Assembly: GCF_005871085.1 (NCBI RefSeq)
Contig: NZ_VAUP01000037.1
Location: forward strand, 124,001 to 188,000
Direction: 5' to 3'
DNA from: Xanthobacter autotrophicus
GTDB lineage: Bacteria > Pseudomonadota > Alphaproteobacteria > Rhizobiales > Xanthobacteraceae
Length of the DNA stretch: 64,000 bases
The notes beneath the pieces were generated by a model, which was given only the letters and a program-made list of their open reading frames with translations, was not told the DNA's origin and searched no databases. Shown piece after piece: positions 1-12,020 of the stretch. The position numbers were made by a program, and so were the translations under genes. Position 1 is the stretch's first letter, and each line of letters begins with the position of its first letter.

Positions 1-312
1 GCCCTTGGCATTCTTCCAGTAATAAAGCTCGTCGTGATAGTTGATAGCGTCGTCCTGGTCGGAATCGATGCCCAGGATCGAGAGGATGCGGGCGATCTCG
101 TGGTCGTAGGTCACCGCCCGCGGCTGCGCGTAGGCGGTTGGCCATTTCTCCACCAAGGTCACCCGGTGGCCGCGCAGGCCGAGCAGCACGGCGAGCAGGG
201 TGCCCACCGGGCCGGCGCCGACGATGGCCACGTCGGCATCGAAGCCGCCCGGCCGCGGCGCACCCGTATCGTCGAAGAGGCCGTGTGAAGCGGCGGATTT
301 GGTTGGCGTCAT
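1..312 (-). CDS. FAD-dependent aromatic ring monooxygenase (N-terminal part, cut by window edge)
   Basis: Only the first 104 residues are inside the window; the gene continues beyond base 1. The visible part is a Rossmann FAD-binding start with the dinucleotide motif VGAGPVG at residues 31-37 and the acidic strand end LVEKWPT near 53-59, followed by the [14 protein letters not shown] stretch typical of single-component phenol/3-(3-hydroxyphenyl)propionate hydroxylases (MhpA/TfdB type). An ATG preceded by a GGAGG-like site supports the start. It lies last in a minus-strand operon with hydroxyquinol dioxygenase and maleylacetate reductase, so it may make hydroxyquinol from a resorcinol-like phenol. 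The substrate is inference; the family is clear. Confidence 0.85.
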   Translation of the reverse strand, partial: MTPTKSAASHGLFDDTGAPRPGGFDADVAIVGAGPVGTLLAVLLGLRGHRVTLVEKWPTAYAQPRAVTYDHEIARILSILGIDSDQDDAINYHDELYYWKNAKG

Positions 313-436
313 GTGATGTCCTCCCTTTAAGGGCTTGGGCAATGTCCGACCGGCCGGCTTATGCGCGCGGTGCCGCAGCGCCGGATCCTCATTCAATAGC
401 GGATGGCCGCGGGTGACCGTCTCGTGGCGCGACGCC

Positions 437-1324
437 TCAAGCGGCCTGCGATGCGGCCTGGGCCGCCGGCAGCAATCTGAAGTCGTAGTGCAGGTGGCAA
501 TAATCACGATCCATCTGCCGCCCGTCGGGCGCGGTGCCGGCCGCACAGGGGGTGAATTCGCGGATCAGCGAGTCCTTCACGCCGAAGACGGCGTCGGAGT
601 CCAGATACTGGTCGCCGGCGACGAACACGTGGGTGACGAGCCGCTCGTGCCCCGGCGCCTCGATCATGAAGTGCACATGGGCCGGCCGCCAGGGATGGCG
701 CCCCTGCGCCTCCAGCATCTTCCCCACCGGGCCGTCGTGCGGAATGGGATAGGCGGCCGGCTTGATGGACCAGAAATGGAAGCGTCCGGCGGCGTCGGTG
801 CGGAACCGGGCCCGCGCCGCGAGGCCCGCGTCCGGCACGGTGCTCTGGACGTCGTAATAGCCGTCTTCGTCGGAGTGCCAGACATCCACGATGGCGCCGG
901 CGAGCGCGGCGCCGTCCGCGGTCGCGACGCTGCCGGAGACGAATATGGGCGCGCCGGCGAGATCACCCGAAATATCCGCGCCACAGGCGAATTCCGGCGG
1001 GCTTTCCACATAGAAAGGGCCGAGCACCGTGCTCTCGGTGGCGACGCCCTTGTGGTCGTGGTTGATGGCATCCACCAGCATGGAGACGCCGAGGGTGTCG
1101 GACAGCAGAATGAACTCCTGCCGGGTCTGCGTGCACATGTGCCCGACGTCGGTGAGGAAGGCGATGCCCTCAGTCCATTCCTCCTGGGTGGGGCGCACCT
1201 CGCGGATGAAGTCGTGAAGGTGGCGCACCAGGGCCGAACTGATCTCGTGGACGCGCCGGTCCTGCCCATTGGCGATGCGGGTGAACACGGCTTGCGTGAT
1301 GGTGAACTGATCGAAGTTTCTCAA
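437..1324 (-). CDS. Hydroxyquinol 1,2-dioxygenase (intradiol ring cleavage)
   Basis: The 295-residue product is an intradiol dioxygenase of the catechol/hydroxyquinol group, which opens 1,2,4-trihydroxybenzene to maleylacetate using non-haem Fe(III). It has the N-terminal alpha-helical dimerisation domain (about 1-100), then a beta-sandwich with the four expected iron ligands: Tyr in DGYYDVQ (156/157), Tyr192 in AYPIP, and His216 and His218 in RPAHVHF. The length suits the family. The start is TTG, with GGGAGA seven bases upstream. The preceding gene encodes maleylacetate reductase, which takes the product, and this is the best argument for hydroxyquinol rather than catechol as substrate. Confidence 0.92.
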   Translation of the reverse strand: MRNFDQFTITQAVFTRIANGQDRRVHEISSALVRHLHDFIREVRPTQEEWTEGIAFLTDVGHMCTQTRQEFILLSDTLGVSMLVDAINHDHKGVATESTVLGPFYVESPPEFACGADISGDLAGAPIFVSGSVATADGAALAGAIVDVWHSDEDGYYDVQSTVPDAGLAARARFRTDAAGRFHFWSIKPAAYPIPHDGPVGKMLEAQGRHPWRPAHVHFMIEAPGHERLVTHVFVAGDQYLDSDAVFGVKDSLIREFTPCAAGTAPDGRQMDRDYCHLHYDFRLLPAAQAASQAA

Positions 1325-1425
1325 TGGAATCTCCCTGGGTCTTGTTGTCGTCCGGCTTGGCGGCCGGGTCCGTCATCTGCAAGGCGGGCGGCGCGAGCGC
1401 CACCTGCATGGTCGCGGGGCAGCGT

Positions 1426-2508
1426 TCAGGCCGCGCGGCTCGCCACGGCGCCCGGCCGCTCGCCGGCATAGGCATGGGCGATCAGGTCGCGGATGGCGTC
1501 GCGCACGATGGGGCGTGGATTCCAGTAGGGGGACTCGACGGCGATGTCGGCGGCCCGCTCGATCCCGTCGGCGGGCATGCCGATATCGGCGAGGGCCTGC
1601 GGCACGCCGAGCGCCCGCACCAGATCGAACAGGCCGCGCGCGGCATCGCTTGCGCCGAGTGCGCGCTTGATGGCCGCCATGGCCTCGGGCGCCGCCTCCG
1701 CATTGTAGGCCACGGCATGGGGCAGCACGATGGTATGCGTCTCGGCGTGGGGCAGGTTGAAGGAGCCGCCGAGCGTGTGGCAGAGCTTGTGGTGCAGCGC
1801 CATGCCCACCGCGCCGAGGCAGCAGCCGCACAGCCATGCACCGTAGAAGGCGCGGTTGCGTGCGTCCAGGTTGAGCGGCTCATGCACCAGGATCGGCAAG
1901 GCGGACGCGAGGTTGCGGATGCCCTCTTCCGCCATCAGCGAGACGATGGGGTTGCGGTCGCGGGCGTAGAGCGCCTCCACCGCATGGGCGATGGCATTGA
2001 TGCCGGAGGTGGCGCACAGCGTCGGGGGCAGCGTCACCGTGAGGTCGACATCGTAGATGGCGACCTCCGGCAGGACCTCCAGCGAGCGGATGGTGGTCTT
2101 CAGCCCGTCCTTGGTCTCGCCGAGGATCGGCGTCATCTCCGAGCCGGCATAGGTGGTGGGAATGCAGATCTGCTTCACGCCGGTGCGCAGGGCGAGCGCC
2201 TTGCCGAGACCGATGGTGGAGCCGCCGCCGATGGCGACCACGCCGTCCGCGCCGGTGGCGTGGAGTTCGGCCACAGCACGCTCGGTGACGTGGGCGGGCG
2301 TGTGCATGGTGGCACCGGCGAATAGGCCGGCGAAGGCGCCGCCCAGGAGCCCGCCGATCCGGCGGCCTTCCGCTTCCTGCTGCGGCGTCGCCAGCACCAG
2401 GGCCCGGCCGATGCCCAGGCGCTCCGCCTCGGCCTTCAGGGTGGAGAGCGTGCCGCGGCCGAACACGACCCGGACAGGCAGGGCCTCATAAGTGAAGGTG
2501 CTGATCAT
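1426..2508 (-). CDS. Maleylacetate reductase (iron-alcohol dehydrogenase superfamily)
   Basis: The 360-residue protein matches maleylacetate reductases (TftE/ClcE/MacA type), which reduce maleylacetate to 3-oxoadipate with NAD(P)H. Visible landmarks are the nucleotide-binding GGGSTIGLGKA near residue 93, IPTTYAGSEMTP, the helix AIAHAVEALYARD, and the LHHKLCHTLGGSFNLPHAETHT block characteristic of this branch. It starts at an ATG 30 bases downstream of the Dabb gene and is followed by the dioxygenase, so the three are probably cotranscribed. The pathway delivers ring carbon to the 3-oxoadipate route; the later steps are not in this window. Confidence 0.93.
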   Translation of the reverse strand: MISTFTYEALPVRVVFGRGTLSTLKAEAERLGIGRALVLATPQQEAEGRRIGGLLGGAFAGLFAGATMHTPAHVTERAVAELHATGADGVVAIGGGSTIGLGKALALRTGVKQICIPTTYAGSEMTPILGETKDGLKTTIRSLEVLPEVAIYDVDLTVTLPPTLCATSGINAIAHAVEALYARDRNPIVSLMAEEGIRNLASALPILVHEPLNLDARNRAFYGAWLCGCCLGAVGMALHHKLCHTLGGSFNLPHAETHTIVLPHAVAYNAEAAPEAMAAIKRALGASDAARGLFDLVRALGVPQALADIGMPADGIERAADIAVESPYWNPRPIVRDAIRDLIAHAYAGERPGAVASRAA

Positions 2509-2538
2509 GTCTTCGTTCCCTGCCGAATGCCCCGCCGA

Positions 2539-2913
2539 TCAATCCGCCATCGCTTCCGGGCTCAGCTCGCGGGCCTCGGCCTTGGCAAGGTCCGGGCCGG
2601 CGGAGCCGATCGCGTAATCCACCTGGAACCGCGCGGTGCGCAGGTCGCCCAGTTCCCGACGCACCCGCAGATGCTCGGGATGGGTGGCGTAGGATTGGAG
2701 CCCGGCGAGGTCCGAGAACTCGGTGATCAGCACCACATCGCAGGCATGGTCGATATCGGTGATGTTTATGCCCACCTCGAGGGAGCGCAGGCCTTCGATG
2801 CGGCCGCGCAGGCCTTCGAAGGCGGTCTGCACCTTGCGCCGCGCGGCTGCACGCAACTCAGCCGTTTCGCCGCTCACACGCCACATGACCACATGCTTGA
2901 TCGGACCGCTCAT
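2539..2913 (-). CDS. Dabb (stress-responsive alpha/beta barrel) domain protein
   Basis: A 124-residue protein with the ferredoxin-like dimeric alpha/beta barrel (Dabb) pattern: it opens with IKHVVMWRV, has the central SLEVGINITDIDHACDVVLITEFSDLAGLQSYATHPEH and ends soon after. A longer upstream frame exists, but this ATG has a strong GGGGGAG site and begins exactly at the domain. It is the first gene of the hydroxyquinol operon, divergent from a LysR gene. Dabb proteins occur in many aromatic-degradation clusters, but their biochemical role is mostly unknown. A role in handling an unstable ring intermediate is possible but is inference. Confidence 0.85.
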   Translation of the reverse strand: MSGPIKHVVMWRVSGETAELRAAARRKVQTAFEGLRGRIEGLRSLEVGINITDIDHACDVVLITEFSDLAGLQSYATHPEHLRVRRELGDLRTARFQVDYAIGSAGPDLAKAEARELSPEAMAD

Positions 2914-3015
2914 GGCGCTCCCCCTTGGACCTCGTATCGTTAGATTGCATTTTGGCTTGCACAGAACGGAAATAAATACGTAAGTGCGTAACACTCTATT
3001 CCGCTAGGTGGAAAT

Positions 3016-3930
3016 ATGGATCGGCTGACCCAATTGGAGGTCTTCGTGAAGACCGCCGAGCTCGGGAGTCTGTCACGGGCGGCCGAGGTGCTCGGCATGT
3101 CCAATGCCGCGGCGAGCCGGCACCTGAGCGCATTGGAGGATCGCCTGTCGGCGCGGCTCATCGAGCGCAACACCCGCCGCCTCTGGCTCACCGAAGCAGG
3201 CCAGGAATTCCTGCAGCGCAGCAGTTCCCTGCTGAACGAGCTCTCGGAGGCCGAAGACGCCATCAACGCCCACACCGTCTCGCCCCAGGGCCTGCTGCGG
3301 GTGACCAGCTCGCTGTCCTTCGCGATGACCTACATCGCGCCCATGCTGCCGGAGCTGCGCGCGCTCTACCCGAAGCTGAGCGTGCATGTGGCGGTGGCAA
3401 ATCGCTATCTCGACTTCATCGAAGCGGGGATCGACGTCGCCATCCGCACCCGGCTGCACGAGCCGGACACCAACATCATCGTGCGCCGGCTCGGCCGCAT
3501 GCGCCGCGTGCTCGCCGCTGCGCCGGCCTACATTGCGCTGCGCGGCGAGCCGAGGGAGCCGGCCGACCTCGCACAGCACGACATGCTCATTTACAATCTC
3601 GCAGCCGACCCGTTTTCCCTGCACCTCACCAAGGGCGACATCGAGCGCGCCGTGCGCATCACCGGCGCCCTCGACTGCAATGATGGCCAGGTGATCCGCC
3701 AGGCAGCGCTCGCCGGGCTCGGCATCCTCATCCAGCCGCTGTACATCGTGCAGGGCGACATCGAGGCGGGCCGCCTCGTGCCGCTCCTCATCGACTGGCA
3801 ATTGCCGATGCTCACCATGAACATCGCCTACCAGAACAAGGCCCGCCTGCCGGCCAAGATCCGCGTCTTCACCGACTTCCTCATCGACTACGTGCGCAGG
3901 ACCTCGCGCAGCGAGATCTGGTCAAGCTGA
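3016..3930 (+). CDS. LysR-family transcriptional regulator, divergent from the hydroxyquinol operon
   Basis: 304 residues with an N-terminal winged helix-turn-helix (FVKTAELGSLSRAAEVLGMSNAAASRHLSALEDRL, about 10-45) and a C-terminal periplasmic-binding-protein-like effector domain starting near residue 90. The start ATG follows a GGTGGAAAT site. It is divergent from the Dabb-dioxygenase operon with about 100 bases between the starts, the classical layout for a LysR activator of an aromatic pathway sensing a ring compound or intermediate. The effector is unknown. The intergenic region contains TACGTAAGTGCGTA (2978-2991), a LysR-like interrupted dyad, but this match is weak. Confidence 0.92.
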   Translation: MDRLTQLEVFVKTAELGSLSRAAEVLGMSNAAASRHLSALEDRLSARLIERNTRRLWLTEAGQEFLQRSSSLLNELSEAEDAINAHTVSPQGLLRVTSSLSFAMTYIAPMLPELRALYPKLSVHVAVANRYLDFIEAGIDVAIRTRLHEPDTNIIVRRLGRMRRVLAAAPAYIALRGEPREPADLAQHDMLIYNLAADPFSLHLTKGDIERAVRITGALDCNDGQVIRQAALAGLGILIQPLYIVQGDIEAGRLVPLLIDWQLPMLTMNIAYQNKARLPAKIRVFTDFLIDYVRRTSRSEIWSS

Positions 3931-3973
3931 AAGTCATGGGTCCGCACGATGCCGACCGCGCCGGAACCTAAAC

Positions 3974-3995
3974 GGGGCCGCCCCCGCGCGGCCCC
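3974..3995. terminator. GC-rich hairpin between convergent lysR and mmsA genes
   Basis: GGGGCCGC and GCGGCCCC form an 8-bp stem with a 6-base loop between two convergent genes. There is no clear T-run, so a terminator role is only a guess from position. Confidence 0.35.
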
Positions 3996-4006
3996 TCCCT
4001 GCCGGC

Positions 4007-5536
<1,530 letters not shown>

Positions 5537-5638
5537 GGTTTGGGCCTCTTGAAGCGGCAGGAAGGTGCCCCGTCTTCCCACTTCAAAAGATGATCATCAA
5601 TGCTATCATTCGAGCATCTGTTGTGCGGAATTTGAAGT

Positions 5639-6544
5639 ATGGATTGGGACCATCTGCGCGTCTTCCTTGCCGTGGCGCGGCAGGGGCAGCTTCTGGCGGC
5701 GTCGCGGCGGCTGGGGCTCAACCATGCCACCGTGGCCCGCCGGCTCGATGCGCTGGAAGAGGCCCTCGGCGCCCCATTGTTCGATCGCCGCCCCGCCGGC
5801 TGCGTACCCACCGACGCTGGAGAACGGCTACTACCGGCGGCCGAGCGGGTGGAAGCGGAGATGCTGGGCATCGCCGAGAGCTTCCGCGACGCGGCAGCCG
5901 ATGTCTCCGGCACCGTGCGCATCGGCGCGCCGGATGGGCTCGGCAACTACTTCCTCGCCGCGGAGCTGGGGGCGCTGGCTGCCCTTTATCCGGACCTCGT
6001 GGTGGAGCTGGTGCCGCTGCCGCGCACCTTCTCTTTGTCGCGGCGGGAGGCGGACCTGGCCATCGTACTCGACCGGCCCACGGAAGGCCGGCTGCTGGTC
6101 TCCCGGCTGATCGACTACACGCTCTCGGTCTATGCCGCCCGCGCCTATCTGGAGCGCCACGGCACTCCGGCGAGCGTGGAAGACCTCGCCGGCCACGTTG
6201 TGGTGACGGGGGTGGAGGACCTCGCCTATGCCTCGGCGCTGGATTATTCCGGCGTGCTGGAAAAGTACGGGCGCAGCCGGTTTCGCTGCGCCAGCGTCAT
6301 GGGCCAGATGGAGGCGGTGCGGGCGGGGGCCGGCATCGGCGTGCTGCACGATTTCGCCGCCGGCCGGCATCTGGAGGCGCAAGGCCCGGATGCGCTGGTG
6401 CGGATCCTGCCCGGCATCGGCTTTCGCCGCTCCTATTTCCTCCTCGCCCATCCCGACACCGCGCAGGTGCGGCGCATCACGGTGCTGCGGGATGTTCTCA
6501 CCCAGCGCTTCCGCGAGGCGCGCGCCCGCTTCATTCCCGGATGA
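5639..6544 (+). CDS. LysR-family transcriptional regulator, divergent from mmsA
   Basis: 301 residues. The N-terminal helix-turn-helix is seen in LRVFLAVARQGQLLAASRRLGLNHATVARRLDALEEAL (about 5-42), followed by the linker helix and a substrate-binding domain. It resembles short-arm LysR proteins that often regulate a single divergent enzyme gene, here mmsA. The ATG lies just after an AT-rich intergenic segment; the Shine-Dalgarno match is weak. The effector is not deducible. The protein is distinct in sequence from the LysR at 3.0 kb. Confidence 0.9.
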   Translation: MDWDHLRVFLAVARQGQLLAASRRLGLNHATVARRLDALEEALGAPLFDRRPAGCVPTDAGERLLPAAERVEAEMLGIAESFRDAAADVSGTVRIGAPDGLGNYFLAAELGALAALYPDLVVELVPLPRTFSLSRREADLAIVLDRPTEGRLLVSRLIDYTLSVYAARAYLERHGTPASVEDLAGHVVVTGVEDLAYASALDYSGVLEKYGRSRFRCASVMGQMEAVRAGAGIGVLHDFAAGRHLEAQGPDALVRILPGIGFRRSYFLLAHPDTAQVRRITVLRDVLTQRFREARARFIPG

Positions 6545-6564
6545 CGGGACGGGAGAACGAATGT

Positions 6565-6581
6565 AACCTGAACGTCAGGTT
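6565..6581. promoter_or_regulatory. 17-bp palindrome downstream of the lysR gene
   Basis: AACCTGA-ACG-TCAGGTT is a perfect inverted repeat with 7-bp arms and a 3-base centre. It sits 20 bases after the LysR stop, in a stretch of about 130 bases without a gene. It resembles an operator more than a terminator because no T-run follows; no gene start in the window is obviously under its control. Confidence 0.35.
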
Positions 6582-6680
6582 CGACATAGTGTACTTCCTT
6601 AGGATGCCATGAAAACAGGCTCCCACGCCTATACATTGCATGGATGTAGTAAAATTACGTGAAAACTGGGATTTATCACG

Positions 6681-6710
6681 GAGAAAAACCCCCGTGAGGG
6701 GGTTTTTCTC
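6681..6710 (-). terminator. Rho-independent terminator of katG
   Basis: A perfect 13-bp stem (arms GAGAAAAACCCCC and its complement) around the loop GTGA, flanked by A and T runs on the two sides. It lies 47 bases past the katG stop and can act in both directions. Confidence 0.9.
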
Positions 6711-6756
6711 CCGCGCGGCGTCTCGACGGCGCCGGCTATCGCCGGGTTGTTTGGTG

Positions 6757-9401
<2,645 letters not shown>

Positions 9402-9419
9402 GCCGGCAGTATGGATCTT

Positions 9420-9436
9420 ATTGTGATGGATTCAAT
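9420..9436. promoter_or_regulatory. Possible Fur/PerR operator and promoter region of fur-katG
   Basis: AT-rich dyad with arms ATTG and CAAT, 20 bases upstream of the fur-like start, inside an AT-rich segment that differs from the GC-rich surroundings. The match to a Fur/PerR box is only partial; position is the main argument. Confidence 0.35.
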
Positions 9437-9460
9437 ATAGAGAGTTATTAAAAATATTGA

Positions 9461-9511
9461 GAGACGGTTTCACCGATCCGGTCGGCTCAGCCCGATTGGT
9501 GAATCCGTCTC
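9461..9511 (-). terminator. Long imperfect stem-loop followed by T-rich DNA; likely terminator of the marR operon
   Basis: Two 18-base arms (9461-9478 and 9494-9511, 16 of 18 complementary) enclose a 15-base loop. On the minus strand the stem is followed by an AT-rich run containing five Ts, so it can end transcription of the FMN-reductase operon before the fur promoter. The long arms also recall a small mobile palindromic element. Confidence 0.6.
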
Positions 9512-9600
9512 TGAAATCATGAAATGGAACGTGCTGTCCGATCAGTGTGGAGCGCAGGCGGATCGGTGCGTGACTTGGCGCGGCACCTGGCCACTTTCGG

Positions 9601-10158
9601 TCACTTCCCTACGGTCAGCGCGATCCAGTCCGCAAATTTGTCGGCGAAGGTCTTGAGGAAATCCTTCGTGGCGTCGCTGGTCAGCCTGCCGTCGGCGTCG
9701 AGGAGATCGCCGACCTTGGAGATGTAGGCTTCCGGCTGCTGCAATATCGGCATGTCGAGGAAGACCAGCGGCTGGCGCAGGTGGTGATTGGCGCCGAAGG
9801 CGCCGAGCAGGCCCGGCGAGACGCTGACGATGGCTGCGGGCTTGCCACTCCAGACGCTCTTTCCATAGGGCCGCGAGCCGACGTCGAGCGCGTTCTTCAG
9901 GCCGCCGGGGATCGAGCGGTTGTATTCCGGCGTCACAAAGAGCACGGCGTCGGACGCAGCGACTTCGCCGCGGAACCGCGCCCAAGGCGCGGGCGGCGTC
10001 TCGCCATCGAGGTCGGGATTGTAGAGCGGCAGATCGCCGATCTCGACAATGCCAAGGTCGAGGCGCGGGGCGGCGATCTCCTTCAGCGCGAGTGCGATCG
10101 AACGGCTGAATGCGCCTTTCCGAAGGCTGCCTACGATGACGGCGACATGGACGGACAT
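9601..10158 (-). CDS. NADPH-dependent FMN reductase (flavodoxin-like quinone/azo/chromate reductase type)
   Basis: 185 residues with a flavodoxin-like fold. The phosphate-binding turn VGSLRKGAFSRSIA is near residue 9, and the family signature TPEYNRSIPGGLKNALD is near residues 78-94. Such proteins reduce FMN, quinones, azo compounds or chromate with NAD(P)H. The ATG has an AAGGA site; a much longer upstream frame is not credible because it runs through the SDR gene. It is the last member of the MarR-led operon, which suits a role in handling quinone or electrophile stress. The actual substrate is unknown. Confidence 0.9.
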   Translation of the reverse strand: MSVHVAVIVGSLRKGAFSRSIALALKEIAAPRLDLGIVEIGDLPLYNPDLDGETPPAPWARFRGEVAASDAVLFVTPEYNRSIPGGLKNALDVGSRPYGKSVWSGKPAAIVSVSPGLLGAFGANHHLRQPLVFLDMPILQQPEAYISKVGDLLDADGRLTSDATKDFLKTFADKFADWIALTVGK

Positions 10159-10196
10159 GATGAGTTCCTTTTCGGGTTGGGTTGATCCTGGCCGGC

Positions 10197-10922
10197 TCAG
10201 CTCACCAGCGTCAGCCCGCCATCGACCACGATGGTCTGGCCGGTGATGAAGCCGCACTGCATGAGGAAGATGTAGGCCGAGGCGACCTCCTCGATCTCGG
10301 CCGTGCGGCCGAGCGGGATGGTCTGCGAGAAGCGCTTCTGCGTGGCCAGCACGTCGGCGGCCGGCATGCCTCGCCAGAGCGGCGTCGGCGTCCATGTCGG
10401 CGCCACAGCGTTCACACGGGCCTTCGGGGCGAGCTCGACCGCAAGGCCCTGAACCAGAGTGCGGATGGCGTCGTTGCCGATGATCGCGCCGGAGGCATTG
10501 TGCGGGCGGCCGCCGGAGCCGGCGGTGAAGGTCATACTGCCGCCGTCCGCAATCTTCTTCGCCGCATGGCGTGCGATCTGAAGATTGGCAAAGAGCTTTT
10601 CGTCGACGGCGCGCCGGATTGTCTCATAGTCGGCATCGAGAAAGCCGCCGCCCATGAAGCCGCCAGCCATCGAGACCAGATGGTGGAAAGGCTCGACCTT
10701 CTCGAAGAAGGCTGCGACCGACGCGACTTCAGCCGCATCGACCACATGCCCGGCAGCCTCGTGCCCGGCCGATGCGAACTCCGCGACGACACGCTGCAGC
10801 TTTGCCGCATCCCGGCCGGTGATGACCAGGCGGGCGCCCAGCCCGACTGCCTTGAGGGACGTCGCCTTGCCGAAGCCGGACGTCCCGCCGATGACGACGA
10901 CTGTCTTGTCCTTGAGGCTCAC
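10197..10922 (-). CDS. Short-chain dehydrogenase/reductase-like protein lacking the catalytic Tyr
   Basis: 241 residues. The N-terminal NAD(P) motif is GGTSGFGKA near residues 12-20, and the C-terminal VNAVAPTWTPTPLW and GFITGQTIVVDGG are standard SDR elements. Where the YxxxK motif should lie, the sequence reads ASGAIIGNDAIRTL, so both the Tyr and the Lys are absent. The protein may be a non-classical reductase or a binding protein. The start is GTG after GGAAAGGA and overlaps the stop of the old-yellow-enzyme remnant (GTGA), so translation is coupled to that frame. It belongs to the MarR-led operon. Confidence 0.85.
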   Translation of the reverse strand: MSLKDKTVVVIGGTSGFGKATSLKAVGLGARLVITGRDAAKLQRVVAEFASAGHEAAGHVVDAAEVASVAAFFEKVEPFHHLVSMAGGFMGGGFLDADYETIRRAVDEKLFANLQIARHAAKKIADGGSMTFTAGSGGRPHNASGAIIGNDAIRTLVQGLAVELAPKARVNAVAPTWTPTPLWRGMPAADVLATQKRFSQTIPLGRTAEIEEVASAYIFLMQCGFITGQTIVVDGGLTLVS

Positions 10923-11146
10923 CCTGCCGTCCTTTCCGTTGTCGTCGGCTCCGCGGCGAATGCGAACAACCCTCTCGTCGTCGCGGGAGCGCAGTCGCGA
11001 TATTGCCAGGGCGCCTTGCCGAGATGCATGAGGTGCCAGTCGCCGGCCTGTCCGTTGGTGGCCGAGAACCGGCACATGGGCGCAATGACGATGCGGTTTT
11101 CGAGCCGGAGCGGACCGAGGAGAATTTCCGAGAGCAGATGACTCAC
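10919..11146 (-). pseudogene. Truncated old yellow enzyme (N-terminal remnant of an NADH:flavin oxidoreductase)
   Basis: The frame begins with LLSEILLGPLRLENRIV, then APMCRFSATNGQAGDWH, which is the start of YqjM-like old yellow enzymes (FMN-binding strand and the DWH motif). After about 43 residues the resemblance ends at HLGK. The remaining 32 residues do not continue the barrel in any frame, and a stop follows, so roughly 300 residues are missing, probably by deletion. The remnant keeps its ATG and its stop overlaps the GTG of the SDR gene, so it may still be translated and serve to couple translation. It cannot be an active enzyme. Confidence 0.7.
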
Positions 11147-11155
11147 AGGCTTCGC

Positions 11156-12004
11156 CTACTCGTCGAGACTGTCGTGAACGGCCGTTGCGCCACGCCGCCA
11201 GTAGCCCGAGGCCCGGACCCATTTGGGATTGGCGCCATGCTCGGCGATCAGGGCCTGACGCAATTGCTTGACGGTCTCCGACTCGCCGGCGATCCAGGCG
11301 TGGTATTCGCCGCCCGGGAAAGGGATGGTCTTCAACGCCTCGACCAGCGGGGTGGCGTTCGGCAACGCCTTGCCGCGATGCACCCAATGGATCGTCGCAA
11401 CGGCGTTGGTCTCGAAGGGCAGTTCGTCGGCCTCCCCCTTCACCTCGACCAGCACGACAGCGCGTGCGCCCACAGGCAGCTCGTCCAACCGCCGAGCGAT
11501 CGCCGGCAACGCTGTCTCGTCGCCGATCAGCAGGTGCCAGTCGAAATCGGTCGGCAGGATGAAGGAGCCGCGCGGCCCGCCGACGCCGAGCATCTGGCCG
11601 GGTCTTGCCTGCCGTGCCCAGTCGCTCGCAGGGCCGCCGTCATGGAGCGCGAAGTCGATCTGAAGCGTGCGCGCGACCGGATCATAGTGGCGCGGCGTGA
11701 AGTCTCGCATGATCGGATGCGCGCGCCCATCCGGGAAGGTGACACTCTTCTCGCCAAGTTCCGGGCGCGATGGCGCATCCTCGCCGGGGGCGGGAAAGAA
11801 CAGCTTCACATGATCGTCGAAGCCGGGGCTGGTGAAGCCCTCGAGCTCGTCACCGCCAAGCGTGATCCGCGTCATATGCGGCGTCAGCTTCTCGACCTGC
11901 CGCACATCGAGCAGACGGAAGCGAAGCTCATGCCGCACACGGTGGGGTTGTCGCTCGTCTTCGTCGCGATTGCTCTTGCGGATCACTTGCTGGACTTCGT
12001 TCAT
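11156..12004 (-). CDS. Siderophore-interacting protein (ViuB/YqjH-type ferric-siderophore reductase)
   Basis: 282 residues. The FAD-binding barrel contains the MRDFTPRHYD motif (RxYT/S equivalent), followed by a glycine-rich GVGGPRGSF flavin-phosphate loop. A C-terminal SIP domain ends in VRASGYWRRG, the usual signature of this family. These cytoplasmic flavoenzymes reduce ferric siderophores to release Fe(II), or act as NAD(P)H:flavin reductases. The ATG giving MNEVQQV has an AGGACGGAG site; a TTG 30 bases upstream is a weaker alternative. No siderophore receptor is nearby, so the partner chelate is unknown. It is the third gene of the MarR-led operon. Confidence 0.92.
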   Translation of the reverse strand: MNEVQQVIRKSNRDEDERQPHRVRHELRFRLLDVRQVEKLTPHMTRITLGGDELEGFTSPGFDDHVKLFFPAPGEDAPSRPELGEKSVTFPDGRAHPIMRDFTPRHYDPVARTLQIDFALHDGGPASDWARQARPGQMLGVGGPRGSFILPTDFDWHLLIGDETALPAIARRLDELPVGARAVVLVEVKGEADELPFETNAVATIHWVHRGKALPNATPLVEALKTIPFPGGEYHAWIAGESETVKQLRQALIAEHGANPKWVRASGYWRRGATAVHDSLDE

Positions 12005-12020
12005 TACATGCTCCGTCCTG

